DNA of 64,000 bases from Rhizophagus prolifer (GCA_019425655.1 NQWY01024832.1:57364-121363), one strand, 5' to 3'; counted from the stretch's first letter, positions 1 through 9,159 are shown. The notes: generated by a model from the sequence alone, not told the origin. Translations and numbers: made by a program.

Positions 1-1656
1 CAGGATTACAAAACCATAGAGTGCATTCCCTTTGATATCGTGCGGATAACCCACGATTGCTGATTCGGCAACAGCAGGATGCTCGTTAATGCTGTCTTCA
101 ATAGGTGCTGTTCCAAGGTTATGCCCGGAAACAATCACCACATCATCCACGCGCCCAGTGATTCTGTAATAGCCAACTTCATCTCTCAGTGCGCCGTCAC
201 CAGTGAAATATTTACCTGGAAATGCCGAGAAATAAGTTTCCTTGTAACGCTGATGGTCGCCCCAAATTGTTCTTGCAATTCCCGGCCAGGGAAAACGGAT
301 GCAAAGATTTCCTGTTACCTGGTTGCCGGAGATTTCGTTACGCTTATCATCCATCAACACCGGCTGAATTCCTGGCAAAGGCAAAGTCGCATAAGTGGGT
401 TTGGTAGGTGTGACAAATGGGATAGGAGAGATAAGGATTCCGCCGGTTTCGGTTTGCCACCAGGTATCAACAATCGGACATTTCTTATGACCGACATTAT
501 CATTGTACCAATGCCACGCCTCATCATTAATTGGTTCACCAACAGAGCCGATGACTTTCAGAGAATCCAGGTTGTGTTTCTGAACCCATTCCACGCTTTC
601 TTTTGCTAAAGAACGGATAGCAGTCGGAGCGGTATAAAACTGAGTCACTTTATGCTTCTCAATCACTTCCCAGAATCTTCCTGCATCAGGATAAGTCGGC
701 ACCCCTTCGAAAATAACGGTTGTTGCGCCATTCAGTAACGGACCATAAAGAATATACGAGTGCCCCGTGATCCAACCAATGTCTGCTGTACACCAATAGA
801 TGTCATTTTCTTTATAATTGAACACGTTCTTGAACGTGTAAGCTGTGTAAACCATATAACCGGCGCAAGTATGAAGCATTCCTTTTGGTTTCCCTGTAGA
901 ACCGGAAGTATAAAGAATGAACAACGGGTCTTCCGCATCCATAATCACCGTTACAAAATCCGATGATGATTTATCATAATACTCCGACATCCAGTGATCT
1001 CTGCCTTCTTTCATTTTCACATCGTTGTGCGTTCTTTTGACGACCAAAACATTTTCTACAGTTGGTGCCTTTTCTAATGCTTCATCCACAATGCTTTTCA
1101 GGTCAAGGACTTTGTTTCCTCTGTAACTTCCGTCTGATGTGATAACCATTTTTGCACCACAGTCATTCACTCTGGAAGCTACAGCAGACGCAGAAAATCC
1201 TGCAAATATCACCGAGTGTACTGCTCCCAATTTGGCGCAAGCTAGCATCGTGACTGCCAATTCCGGGATCATGGGAAGATAGATGCAGACTCTGTCGCCT
1301 TTCTGGATGCCCATTTCTCTCAGAACATTGGCTGTTTTGTTTACTCTTTCATAAAGTTCATTGAAACTGATGTGCTGTGCCTCTTCTTTAGGATCGTTAG
1401 GTTCCCAGATAATGGCGGTTTTATCTCCGCGTACGGAAAGATGTCTGTCAAGGCAGTTTTTGGTGATATTAAGTTTTGCGTTTTTGAACCATTTGATATT
1501 GGCTTCTTCCATATTGTAATCTACAACTTTGGACCAGCGCTGATACCATACAAAATTCTCATCCGCAACCTTATCCCAAAACTTCTTAGGGTTTTTGATG
1601 GATTTTTTATATTCTTTGAAATAGTCCTGCAGATTCTGGATGTGATAATTTCTCAT
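1..1656 (-). CDS. acs: acetyl-CoA synthetase, 3' end outside window
   Basis: AMP-forming acetate:CoA ligase, which activates acetate to acetyl-CoA through acetyl-AMP in the cytosol. The minus-strand frame opens at ATG 1656 (MRNYHIQNLQDYF) and stays open to base 1, giving 552 residues of a family usually about 635-650 long. Visible signatures are the ACAS N-terminal segment, the adenylate motif YTSGSTGKPKG, the WWQTETGG block, and YFTGDGALRDEVGYYRITGR near the hinge. The C-terminal lysine that is acetylated in this family lies beyond the window edge. It is transcribed away from the arginine operon, with a 204-base AT-rich gap between the two. No defect is seen in the part present. Confidence 0.96.
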   Translation of the reverse strand, partial: MRNYHIQNLQDYFKEYKKSIKNPKKFWDKVADENFVWYQRWSKVVDYNMEEANIKWFKNAKLNITKNCLDRHLSVRGDKTAIIWEPNDPKEEAQHISFNELYERVNKTANVLREMGIQKGDRVCIYLPMIPELAVTMLACAKLGAVHSVIFAGFSASAVASRVNDCGAKMVITSDGSYRGNKVLDLKSIVDEALEKAPTVENVLVVKRTHNDVKMKEGRDHWMSEYYDKSSSDFVTVIMDAEDPLFILYTSGSTGKPKGMLHTCAGYMVYTAYTFKNVFNYKENDIYWCTADIGWITGHSYILYGPLLNGATTVIFEGVPTYPDAGRFWEVIEKHKVTQFYTAPTAIRSLAKESVEWVQKHNLDSLKVIGSVGEPINDEAWHWYNDNVGHKKCPIVDTWWQTETGGILISPIPFVTPTKPTYATLPLPGIQPVLMDDKRNEISGNQVTGNLCIRFPWPGIARTIWGDHQRYKETYFSAFPGKYFTGDGALRDEVGYYRITGRVDDVVIVSGHNLGTAPIEDSINEHPAVAESAIVGYPHDIKGNALYGFVIL

Positions 1657-1806
1657 ATTATTTCCGGCTAGATTTAATTGTTTTTCTGATTGTATTAATG
1701 TTCAAGCCAATTTACATAAAATTAAGCAAATATGAACTGGAAATCATTCATTATTGAGATAATATTATTGTTAATATAAATTTAACAGATAAAATAATCT
1801 TTATTA

Positions 1807-1839
1807 TTTGGATTATAAAGATAATTATTTCTATTTTTG
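1807..1839 (+). promoter_or_regulatory. Bacteroidota-type promoter of the arginine operon
   Basis: TTTG at 1807-1810 is followed after 21 bases by TATTTTTG at 1832-1839, matching the flavobacterial -33/-7 pattern TTG-N19to23-TAnnTTTG. Transcription would begin near 1845, about 15 bases before the first ATG at 1861. Based on consensus only. Confidence 0.7.
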
Positions 1840-1860
1840 CGCCTTAATTAGATAATATCA

Positions 1861-3570
1861 ATGAAATTAGAAGTTTCTTCAGAGAAACATTTGGTTTATG
1901 TGGAAGAAATCAGAAACGAAATGGAGGATTCCGCGAAAAAACGCGGAACTGGTATTGCAAAGCGTTCTTCCGACTATCTGGGCAAAAAAATCTCAGAAGG
2001 CAATTCTATTATAGCAATCGACGAAAATGGGAACTGGGCGGGCTTCTGTTATATAGAAACCTGGACTAACGGCGAATATGTTGCTAATTCCGGACTCATC
2101 GTTGCACCTCAATTCAGGAATGCCGGTCTGGCAACTCAGATTAAGGAAAGGATTTTCCAATTATCCCGTGAAAAATATCCGTATGCTAAAATTTTTGGAT
2201 TAACAACTGGGTTAGCGGTGATGAAAATCAATAGCAATTTGGGTTACAAACCCGTCATCTATTCTGAACTGACGCAGGATGAACAATTCTGGAACGGTTG
2301 CAAAAACTGCGTGAATTACGAAATTCTGATGATGAAAGAACGCAAAAACTGTCTTTGTACGGCAATGCTTTTCGTTCCCGAAAATCTGGTAGTTTTGGCA
2401 TTTAGCGGAGGTTTGGACACTTCTTATTGCGCAAAATATCTGAGTGAAACTTTGGGTTACGAAGTTCATGCAGTTACGATTAATACAGGAGGTTTTGATA
2501 AAAATGATGAGGTTTCGCTTAAAGTAAAAGCGGAAAAATTAGGCGTGACTTCTTACAGGTTTGTTGATGCTTCGGAAAAATATTATAATGATTGTGTCAG
2601 ATACTTAATTTTTGGTAACGTTCTGAAAAACAATACTTATCCGTTGTCTGTGAGTGCGGAAAGAACGGTTCAGGCGCAGATGATTGCTGAGGTAGCTTTG
2701 GAAATTGGAGCTGATGCGATAGCGCACGGAAGTACTGGCGCAGGAAATGACCAGGTTCGTTTTGATTTGATTTTCAAAGTTATGTGTCCGAAAATCGAAA
2801 TCATCACACCAATTCGTGATATGAGTTTGTCTCGTGAAGATGAGATTCAATTCCTGAAAGACCATAACTACGAAATGGATTTTGAGAAAGCGAAATATTC
2901 TATAAATAAAGGACTTTGGGGAACTTCCGTTGGCGGAAAAGAAACTTTGACTTCAAGACATCATCTTCCGGAAGAAGCGTTTCCGTCACAAATCGAAAGA
3001 ACAGAACCTTCTCAACTGGAAATCGAATTCAAAAACGGAGAACTGATTTCTGTCAATGGCAAGACGTATTCACATCCGGTTTTGGCGATTCAGAAGATTG
3101 AGGAACTGGCTTCACCTTACGGAATCGGTCGCGATATCCACGTTGGGGACACGATTGTCGGCATCAAAGGGCGTGTCGGTTTCGAGGCCGCGGCGGCTTC
3201 AATCATCATCAAAGCGCATCATTTGCTGGAGAAACACACCTTATCAAAATACCAGCAGACGATAAAATCGCAGTTGTCGGATTGGTACGGAAACTGGCTT
3301 CACGAAGCGCTTTTCCTTGACCCGGTGATGAGAAATATCGAATCATTTTTGCAGGATTCTCAGAAAACAGTCAACGGAAAAGTGTTTATCACACTTCATC
3401 CGTATCGTTTTATTCTGAACGGAATCGAGTCTGAAAATGATTTGATGTCTTCAAAATTTGGAAGTTACGGCGAAGAAAATCTCGCCTGGAGTGGTGAAGA
3501 TGTGAAAGGATTTACCAAAATCCTCAGCAACTCGCTCAATATTTATCATCAGGTCAATAAACTGAACTAG
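1861..3570 (+). CDS. argG: GNAT acetyltransferase fused to argininosuccinate synthase
   Basis: One 569-residue frame joins two arginine-pathway proteins. Residues 1-172 form a GNAT domain with the acyl-CoA loop region around LIVAPQFRNAGLAT, and end in a cysteine-rich tail (C147, C150, C164, C166) that may bind metal. Residues from about 175 form ArgG, which joins citrulline and aspartate using ATP. They carry the P-loop AFSGGLDTS, the STGAGNDQVRF block and SVNKGLWG-like NKGLWGTSVGG. In related flavobacteria I expect two separate genes here, and ArgG usually starts just before VVLAFSGG. An internal ATG at 2365 could release nearly complete ArgG. The GNAT part may be the glutamate N-acyltransferase of the succinyl/acetyl route; this is inferred from position. 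A deletion or assembly slip joining two genes is the alternative. Confidence 0.9.
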   Translation: MKLEVSSEKHLVYVEEIRNEMEDSAKKRGTGIAKRSSDYLGKKISEGNSIIAIDENGNWAGFCYIETWTNGEYVANSGLIVAPQFRNAGLATQIKERIFQLSREKYPYAKIFGLTTGLAVMKINSNLGYKPVIYSELTQDEQFWNGCKNCVNYEILMMKERKNCLCTAMLFVPENLVVLAFSGGLDTSYCAKYLSETLGYEVHAVTINTGGFDKNDEVSLKVKAEKLGVTSYRFVDASEKYYNDCVRYLIFGNVLKNNTYPLSVSAERTVQAQMIAEVALEIGADAIAHGSTGAGNDQVRFDLIFKVMCPKIEIITPIRDMSLSREDEIQFLKDHNYEMDFEKAKYSINKGLWGTSVGGKETLTSRHHLPEEAFPSQIERTEPSQLEIEFKNGELISVNGKTYSHPVLAIQKIEELASPYGIGRDIHVGDTIVGIKGRVGFEAAAASIIIKAHHLLEKHTLSKYQQTIKSQLSDWYGNWLHEALFLDPVMRNIESFLQDSQKTVNGKVFITLHPYRFILNGIESENDLMSSKFGSYGEENLAWSGEDVKGFTKILSNSLNIYHQVNKLN

Positions 3571-3580
3571 AATTATTTGG

Positions 3581-3660
3581 GCAGCTTAATCCGCCCTCCG
3601 TTCCCGCTTTTTTCTTTTTCTCAAAAAAAAGAAAAAGAGCTCCACTCAGGTCGGGCTGCG
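3581..3660. repeat. degenerate intergenic repeat with short hairpin
   Basis: After argG the sequence reads gcagcttaatccgcc, then an 8-bp stem TCTTTTTC (3613-3620) / GAAAAAGA (3631-3638). It resembles the better preserved element at 52774-52892, which begins gagcttaatcccgc. It may act as an operon-internal terminator or processing site. The rest of the 232-base gap holds only AT-rich sequence and the arg intercistronic repeat. Confidence 0.45.
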
Positions 3661-3728
3661 AGCAATTCAATGATTGAAAATCTGTTTAATCAGAAAAATC
3701 TGCGATAAAAAATTAAAGATTCAAAAAA

Positions 3729-3802
3729 CTTGTGACTTAAAAGTAGTTTGAAAATAAAAAAATCTTCGCGCTCTTTGCGTTCAAAAATATTAAAAAATAA
3801 AA
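3729..3802 (+). repeat. arg intercistronic repeat, copy 1 (before argC)
   Basis: Contains gacttaaaagtagtttgaaaataaa and then ctctttgcgttcaaaaa just before the argC start at 3803. It is nearly the same as the block before argD. Core words shared by all copies are CTTTGCG followed by an A-rich stretch. Confidence 0.7.
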
Positions 3803-4737
3803 ATGAAAAAATCAGTCGGAATTATCGGAGCCAACGGTTACACAGGAAGCGAACTTGTTCGATTGCTGGCTTTTCATCCGAATATAGAATTAAAGTTTTT
3901 GTTCAGCCGTTCCAATTCCGGAGTGAAGATTTCAGAATTATATCCACGAAGGAAATTTCACAAACCGACATTCTTTTTCTTTGCCTTCCACACAAAGAAA
4001 GTCAGAATTGGCTGAATGAAAACAAAGTGTCAGAGGAAACTTTGATTATTGATTTAGGAAACGATTTTCGATTGGATGGTGATTTTGGAAACAGAAATTT
4101 TATCTACGGTTTGCCGGAAATTTTTTTTAATGAAATCCAAGGTTCTAAAAGTATTGCTAATCCGGGATGTTTTGCAACTGCGATTCAGTTGGCATTATTG
4201 CCTTTAGCGAAAGAAAATCTGCTGAAAGATATTTATACAACAGGTATTACAGGTTCAACCGGAGCTGGACAGTCGTTGCAGGCGACAACGCATTTCACTT
4301 GGAGAAATGACAATATTTCCGCGTACAAAACTTTGAATCATCAGCACGTTGATGAGATTTTAAAACAAGTCAATTCGCTGAATAATCAAGAAGTAGAGCT
4401 CAATTTTGTTCCGTGGCGAGGCAATTTTGCAAGAGGGATTTTCACAAGCTCTATTATCGGATGTGATTGGAAATTGGAGAAGATTTACTCTTTATATAAA
4501 GACTTTTACAAGGATTCATCTTTTGTGAAAGTTTCAGAAAAAACGATTGATATGAAACAAGTTGTTAATACCAATTTCTGCGTTATCCAAATCGAAAAAC
4601 AAGGAAATAAAATAGCAGTTCATTCAGCGATTGACAACCTTTTGAAAGGCGCATCCGGACAAGCTGTCCAAAATATGAATATTGCCAATGGCTGGGAGCA
4701 AAATTTAGGTTTGAATTTAAAACCTTTAGCGTTCTAA
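3803..4737 (+). pseudogene. argC: N-acetyl/succinyl-glutamyl-phosphate reductase, frame broken
   Basis: ArgC reduces acylglutamyl-phosphate to the semialdehyde with NADPH. The gene starts at ATG 3803 with a clear Rossmann start (VGIIGANGYTGSELVRLLAF) and runs in frame to ISELYP, about base 3945. From about 3946 the homology continues one frame over (TKEISQTDILFLCLPHKESQ) to the stop at 4737. That part includes the catalytic cysteine in SIANPGCFAT and the RGIF segment. The join is also about ten residues shorter than I expect for the family between ISELYP and DILFLC, which suggests an out-of-frame deletion of a few dozen bases rather than a homopolymer slip. If real, arginine synthesis would be blocked unless another ArgC exists. 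If an assembly error, the gene is intact. Confidence 0.85.
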
Positions 4738-4807
4738 ACTTTGCGACTTAAAAGCAGTTTGAAAATAAAAAATCTTTGCGCTCTTTGCGTTAAAAATAAA
4801 AAGTAAA
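4738..4807 (+). repeat. arg intercistronic repeat, copy 2 (before argD)
   Basis: Near-identical to copy 1: ctttgcgacttaaaagcag, then tttgaaaataaaaaatc, then gctctttgcgttaaaaa, ending a few bases before the argD ATG at 4808. Confidence 0.72.
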
Positions 4808-5980
4808 ATGAATTTATTCAACGTATATCCACTCTTCAACATCAATCCTGTAAAAGCTCAAGGTTCTTTTCTGTGGGACGAAAACGGTCAGCAATACCTA
4901 GATTTTTATGGCGGTCACGCTGTGATTTCCATTGGTCACAATCATCCGCATTATGTTGAAAGGTTGAAGAATCAATTGGAGAAAATCAGTTTTTATTCTA
5001 ATTCTGTGGAGAACAAGATTCAGGAAGAACTGGCTGAGAAATTAGGAATATTGTCAGGTTACGAAGATTACTCGTTGTTCTTATGTAATTCCGGAGCGGA
5101 AGCGAATGAAAATGCCTTGAAGCTGGCTTCATTTCATAACGGGAAAAAGAAAGTGGTTTATTTTTCCGAATCATTTCACGGACGAACTTCCGCATCTGTT
5201 GCGGTAACTGACAATCCGAAAATCATAGCGCCAGTCAACAAATCTGAGAATTTTATCAAATGCGAATTCAATAATTCAGAAGAATTGGAGAAGATTTTTG
5301 CAGAAAATCAAAACGAAATTTCTGCTGTAATTGTAGAAGGAATCCAAGGTGTTGGTGGAATCAATTTATTGAAGGAAGATTTCATTTTAAAGATTGAAAA
5401 ATTGTGCAAAGACAATAATGCGATTTTGATTTTGGATGAAGTTCAGTCGGGTTACGGACGTTCCGGGAAATTCTTTGCGCATCAGGAATTTGACATCAAA
5501 CCGGATTTGATTACTGTTGCCAAAGGAATGGGAAATGGATTTCCGATGGGTGGTGTTTTGATTAGTCCAAAATTCCAGGCGAGTTACGGATTATTGGGAA
5601 CCACGTTTGGCGGAAATCATCTTGCCTGCATTGCAGGATTAGCTGTTCTGGAAGTCATTGAAAATGAAAAATTAATCGAAAATTCAGAAAAAATAGGAGC
5701 TTACATTGCAGAAAAAATCAAATATTTTCCTCACATCAAAAACATTAAAAGGCGAGGTCTGATGATTGGAATTGAGCTTGACCAAGCTTGCGCAGATGTC
5801 AGGAAAGCATTGCTGTTTGAGCATTTTATTTTCACGGGCAATGCCAATGACAAGAATGTTCTGCGGATTTTGCCGGCGCTTAACATTTCGGAAAAAGAAT
5901 CCGATTTGTTCATCAATGCTTTAGAAAAAACTTTGAAAAAGCTTAACCACAAAAGTAACAAAAGTCTTATTCAGAATTAA
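4808..5980 (+). CDS. argD: acetylornithine/succinylornithine aminotransferase
   Basis: PLP-dependent class III aminotransferase that converts N-acylglutamate semialdehyde to N-acylornithine with glutamate as amino donor. It has 390 residues, the usual family length. Visible features are the YGGHAVISIGHNHP segment near the N terminus, the PLP phosphate-binding NSGAEANENALK, the catalytic-site aspartate in LILDEVQSGYGRSG, and the Schiff-base lysine in TVAKGMGNGFPMGG. It follows argC by 70 bases of repeat and is followed by the transcarbamylase gene. The transcarbamylase residue discussed below suggests that the acyl group carried by the intermediates is succinyl. Confidence 0.95.
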   Translation: MNLFNVYPLFNINPVKAQGSFLWDENGQQYLDFYGGHAVISIGHNHPHYVERLKNQLEKISFYSNSVENKIQEELAEKLGILSGYEDYSLFLCNSGAEANENALKLASFHNGKKKVVYFSESFHGRTSASVAVTDNPKIIAPVNKSENFIKCEFNNSEELEKIFAENQNEISAVIVEGIQGVGGINLLKEDFILKIEKLCKDNNAILILDEVQSGYGRSGKFFAHQEFDIKPDLITVAKGMGNGFPMGGVLISPKFQASYGLLGTTFGGNHLACIAGLAVLEVIENEKLIENSEKIGAYIAEKIKYFPHIKNIKRRGLMIGIELDQACADVRKALLFEHFIFTGNANDKNVLRILPALNISEKESDLFINALEKTLKKLNHKSNKSLIQN

Positions 5981-5995
5981 CTGTTTAGACTATAC

Positions 5996-6111
5996 AAAAC
6001 TTTTGTGCCTTATGTGGTTATAACCTTTGATAAGTTTACGCCTTTGCGAACCTTAAAAACAATTAGTAGTTAAAAAAATCTTTGCGCGCTTTGCGTTCAA
6101 AAAATCTTAAA
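5996..6111 (+). repeat. arg intercistronic repeat, copy 3 (before transcarbamylase)
   Basis: Longer copy with two modules: cctttgcgaaccttaaaaac, then atctttgcgcgctttgcgtt followed by caaaaaa, ending directly before ATG 6112. Confidence 0.72.
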
Positions 6112-7089
6112 ATGAAAAATTTCACTTCGGTTTACGATATAGATAATTTGCAGGAAATCATTGCAAAAGCCTTAAAAATAAAAGAAAATCCATTAGGAAA
6201 TCCAACCAAAGGAAAAGGAAAGACAATTGGTTTGGTTTTTCTTAATTCCAGCCTTAGAACAAGATTAAGTTCACAAATCGCCGCTCAGAATTTGGGACTG
6301 AATGTCCTGGTTCTCAACGCTGCTCAGGAAGCCTGGAATCTGGAATTTGCTGACGGAACCGTAATGAACGGCGACACAGTCGAACACATCAAAGATGCGA
6401 TAGAAGTTCTGAATCAGTATTGCGATATCATTGCCGTGAGATGTTTTGCGGGAATGAAAAACAAAGAAGATGACGTGAATGAAAGTATTCTTAGTCAATT
6501 TCTGAAACATGCGAAAGTCCCTGTTGTTTCTCTGGAATCTGCGACACGACATCCATTGCAAAGTTTGGCGGATTGCATCACAATCACCGAAAATTGGACA
6601 GAAAATAGAAAACCAAAAGTTGTTTTGACTTGGGCGCCTCACATCAAACCTATTGCACATGCTGTTGGCAATTCTTTCACAGAATGGATGCAACAGATGG
6701 ATGTTGATTTTGTGATTACCAATCCGGAAGGTTACGATTTGGACAAAAATTTCACAAAAGAGACAAAAGTGATTCATAATCAGGATGAAGCGTTGAAAGA
6801 TGCAGATTTCGTGTACGTGAAAAACTGGTCTTCATTTGATGATTATGCGAATATGCCAAAAGTTGAAGGTAACTGGATGCTGACGAAAGAAAAATTAGAA
6901 TCAACCAATCAAGCGAAAGTAATGCATTGTCTGCCGGTTCGTAGAAATCTTGAATTGAGTGATGAAGTAATGGACGGAGAAAACTCAATTATCTATCAGC
7001 AGGCAAAAAACAGAATCTTTTCTGCTCAGGTAGTTTTCAGTCAAATATTAGATGAATTAGATAAACCACAAAAGTCACAAAAGAAATAA
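6112..7089 (+). CDS. argF': N-succinylornithine carbamoyltransferase
   Basis: Transfers the carbamoyl group from carbamoyl phosphate to an N-acylated ornithine, the Bacteroidota variant of the ArgF step. The protein has 325 residues from ATG 6112; an upstream TTG in frame at 6082 lies inside the repeat and is not a credible start. Motifs include LNSSLRTRLSSQ (carbamoyl phosphate), ATRHPLQSLAD, TWAPH and MHCLPVRRN. Residue 90, in GDTVEH, is valine. The Bacteroides fragilis succinylornithine enzyme has Pro at this position and the Xanthomonas acetylornithine enzyme has Glu (Glu92). From memory of published mutagenesis, replacing that Glu with Pro, Ser, Ala or Val favours succinylornithine. The specificity call is therefore succinyl, by inference. 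Confidence 0.93.
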   Translation: MKNFTSVYDIDNLQEIIAKALKIKENPLGNPTKGKGKTIGLVFLNSSLRTRLSSQIAAQNLGLNVLVLNAAQEAWNLEFADGTVMNGDTVEHIKDAIEVLNQYCDIIAVRCFAGMKNKEDDVNESILSQFLKHAKVPVVSLESATRHPLQSLADCITITENWTENRKPKVVLTWAPHIKPIAHAVGNSFTEWMQQMDVDFVITNPEGYDLDKNFTKETKVIHNQDEALKDADFVYVKNWSSFDDYANMPKVEGNWMLTKEKLESTNQAKVMHCLPVRRNLELSDEVMDGENSIIYQQAKNRIFSAQVVFSQILDELDKPQKSQKK

Positions 7090-7106
7090 TTGGATTAGAA
7101 TTACAA

Positions 7107-7226
7107 AAATCTTTTGTGTCTTTTGTGGTTCAAAACTTAGCTGAGCGTAAAGCGCCTTTGCGAACCTTAAAATATTTTCAATAAATAATAAAAAACCTTT
7201 GTGGACCTTGCGTTCAAAAACAAAAA
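7107..7226 (+). repeat. arg intercistronic repeat, copy 4 (before argB)
   Basis: Two-module copy: gcgcctttgcgaaccttaaa, atattttcaataaat, then cctttgtggaccttgcgttc and an A run before ATG 7227. The copy at 53996-54080 has the same order and almost the same wording. Confidence 0.72.
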
Positions 7227-8018
7227 ATGCAAAAACTACATATCATAAAAATCGGAGGAAATTTAATCGATGACAAAAAAGCATTGAAAGCTTTTCTTGC
7301 GCAATTTTCAGAGATTAAAGAAGCTAAAATACTGATTCACGGCGGAGGAAAATTAGCAGAAACACTTGCTGAAAAACTGAAAATCACGCAGACAATGATT
7401 GACGGGCGACGAATCACAAATAAGAAAACCCTGAAAGTTGTAACAATGGTCTATGCGGGCAGAATCAACAAAAACATCGTGGCAAAACTGCAAAGTTTCG
7501 ATTGCAATGCGATTGGATTTTCCGGAGCGGACGGCAACGTTATCAAAGCCGAAAAAAGACAGCATCCGGAAATCGATTTTGGATTTGTTGGCGATATCGA
7601 TGAAAAAAGTATCAATCACGAATTGATTATTAATATAATAAATCTGGGTCTGGTTCCGGTGTTTTCTGCAATCACTCACGATAAAAAAGGAAATCTGTTC
7701 AACACCAATGCAGACACGATTGCCGGAACTATCGCTCAGGCTTTATCAAAATATTTCGATACAGAATTACTGTTCTGTTTCGATAAAAATGGGGTTTTGG
7801 AAAATATTGAGGACGAAAATTCAAATTTGAAAACAATCAACAAACAAGAATTTTCTGAATTAAAATCCCAAGGAAAGCTCCACAAAGGGATTTTACCAAA
7901 ATTAGAGAATGCTTTCAAGGCCAAAGAAAATGGCGTTCAGAAAGTGGCTTTAATCAAAGAAGAAAAATTATCAGACCAAATAAAACTACGAAATGAAGGA
8001 ACTGAAATCTGTCTTTAG
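7227..8018 (+). CDS. argB: N-acetyl(succinyl)glutamate kinase
   Basis: Amino acid kinase family enzyme that phosphorylates the gamma-carboxyl of N-acylglutamate. It has 263 residues, a standard length for the arginine-insensitive form; the N-terminal helix linked to arginine feedback in longer ArgB proteins is absent. Motifs are KIGGNLID at the N terminus, ILIHGGGKLAE for the phosphate-binding loop, FSGADGN, and NADTIAGTIA for the substrate and nucleotide region, with the lysine in GILPKLENA. Its 3' end overlaps argE by 26 bases, so the two are probably translationally coupled. In the Bacteroidota route the substrate may be N-succinylglutamate. Confidence 0.93.
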   Translation: MQKLHIIKIGGNLIDDKKALKAFLAQFSEIKEAKILIHGGGKLAETLAEKLKITQTMIDGRRITNKKTLKVVTMVYAGRINKNIVAKLQSFDCNAIGFSGADGNVIKAEKRQHPEIDFGFVGDIDEKSINHELIINIINLGLVPVFSAITHDKKGNLFNTNADTIAGTIAQALSKYFDTELLFCFDKNGVLENIEDENSNLKTINKQEFSELKSQGKLHKGILPKLENAFKAKENGVQKVALIKEEKLSDQIKLRNEGTEICL

Positions 8019-9075
8019 CAGAGAGGAATTAACGGAAAATGCAGTCAAATTGCTGAAAAAAATCATCGCAACGCCATCTATGAGCCGTGACGAATATAAC
8101 GTTTCGCTCATCATAGAAGGATTTTTCAATGAGCATCAGATGACAGTTAACCGATTCAAAAATAACATTTGGGCAACCAATAAACATTTTGATGCAGGCA
8201 AACCTTCTATTCTTCTCAACACCCATCACGACACGGTAAAACCGAACAAAGCTTACACTTTGGACCCGTTTATTCCTGTAGAAAAAGACGGGAAATTATT
8301 TGGTTTAGGAAGTAACGATGCAGGCGCGTCTTTGGTGGCAATGGTGCAGACGTTTATTTATTTTTATGAGGCTGAAGATTTGACTCATAATTTGATAATT
8401 GCTTTGACAGCTGAGGAAGAAATCTCCGGTTTGGATGGGATTGAAGCTTTATTTCCACAACTCCCAAATGTAGAATTAGCAATCGTGGGCGAACCAACCA
8501 AAATGAATCTCGCGATTGCAGAAAAAGGTTTGCTCGTTATCGATGGCGAAATGACGGGAATGCCTTCTCATGCAGCGCATCCGAACAATAACAATGCGAT
8601 TGTAAAATGTATGAAGGATTTACAGAATATTTTGGATTTCAAATTTTCAAAAGTCTCCGATTATCTGGGCGAAGTGAAAGTTACTTTGTCGGTTATCAAT
8701 GCTGGAACTCAGCATAATGTGGTTCCGGAAAAATGCAATTTTACTTTGGACGTACGTGTTACAGACGAATACTCGAATAGGGAAGTTTTCGAAATCATCC
8801 AGTCTCAGATGGAATCGAAGCTTACACCGAGGTCATTCCGTCTCAATTCTTCAAAAATCGATGTCAATCATCCGTTTGTTCAGGCGGGATTAGCGTTGGG
8901 CAGGACGACTTACGGTTCGCCGACATCTTCGGATCAAGCAATTATTCCCTGCACGTCGGTCAAGTTGGGCGTTGGAGACAGTTTGCGTTCCCATACGGCG
9001 GACGAGTTTGTTTATATTGACGAAATCCGGGAAGGAATCGATGTTTACATCAAGATTTTAGAAAAAGTATTATAA
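7993..9075 (+). CDS. argE: N-acetyl(succinyl)ornithine/citrulline deacylase, M20 family
   Basis: Zinc peptidase-family hydrolase that removes the acyl group from the citrulline intermediate after transcarbamylation, so that ArgG receives free citrulline. It has 360 residues. Metal-ligand motifs are NTHHDTVKP, GLGSNDAGAS (bridging Asp), the catalytic and ligand glutamates in TAEEEISG, GEPTKMNLAIAEKG, and the C-terminal histidine in RSHTADEF. The dimerisation domain sits between about residues 175 and 280. The start ATG 7993 lies inside argB, which gives a 26-base overlap. No repeat separates this pair, unlike the other genes of the operon. Confidence 0.93.
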   Translation: MKELKSVFSREELTENAVKLLKKIIATPSMSRDEYNVSLIIEGFFNEHQMTVNRFKNNIWATNKHFDAGKPSILLNTHHDTVKPNKAYTLDPFIPVEKDGKLFGLGSNDAGASLVAMVQTFIYFYEAEDLTHNLIIALTAEEEISGLDGIEALFPQLPNVELAIVGEPTKMNLAIAEKGLLVIDGEMTGMPSHAAHPNNNNAIVKCMKDLQNILDFKFSKVSDYLGEVKVTLSVINAGTQHNVVPEKCNFTLDVRVTDEYSNREVFEIIQSQMESKLTPRSFRLNSSKIDVNHPFVQAGLALGRTTYGSPTSSDQAIIPCTSVKLGVGDSLRSHTADEFVYIDEIREGIDVYIKILEKVL

Positions 9076-9159
9076 AATAATTTGACTACGTCGAACCTCT
9101 ATTTTAGGTTTGAGCAGCTTTATCTACCTTCCGCAATTCGACTTTACAAAATGATGTTT

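Noticed and set aside
79-609. Plus-strand frame of 176 codons
   Set aside because: Antisense to the clear acetyl-CoA synthetase frame; no protein-like pattern.
6082-6111. Upstream TTG start for the transcarbamylase
   Set aside because: It lies inside the intercistronic repeat; ATG 6112 fits the family start.
6271-6777. Minus-strand frame of 168 codons
   Set aside because: Shadow of the transcarbamylase gene.
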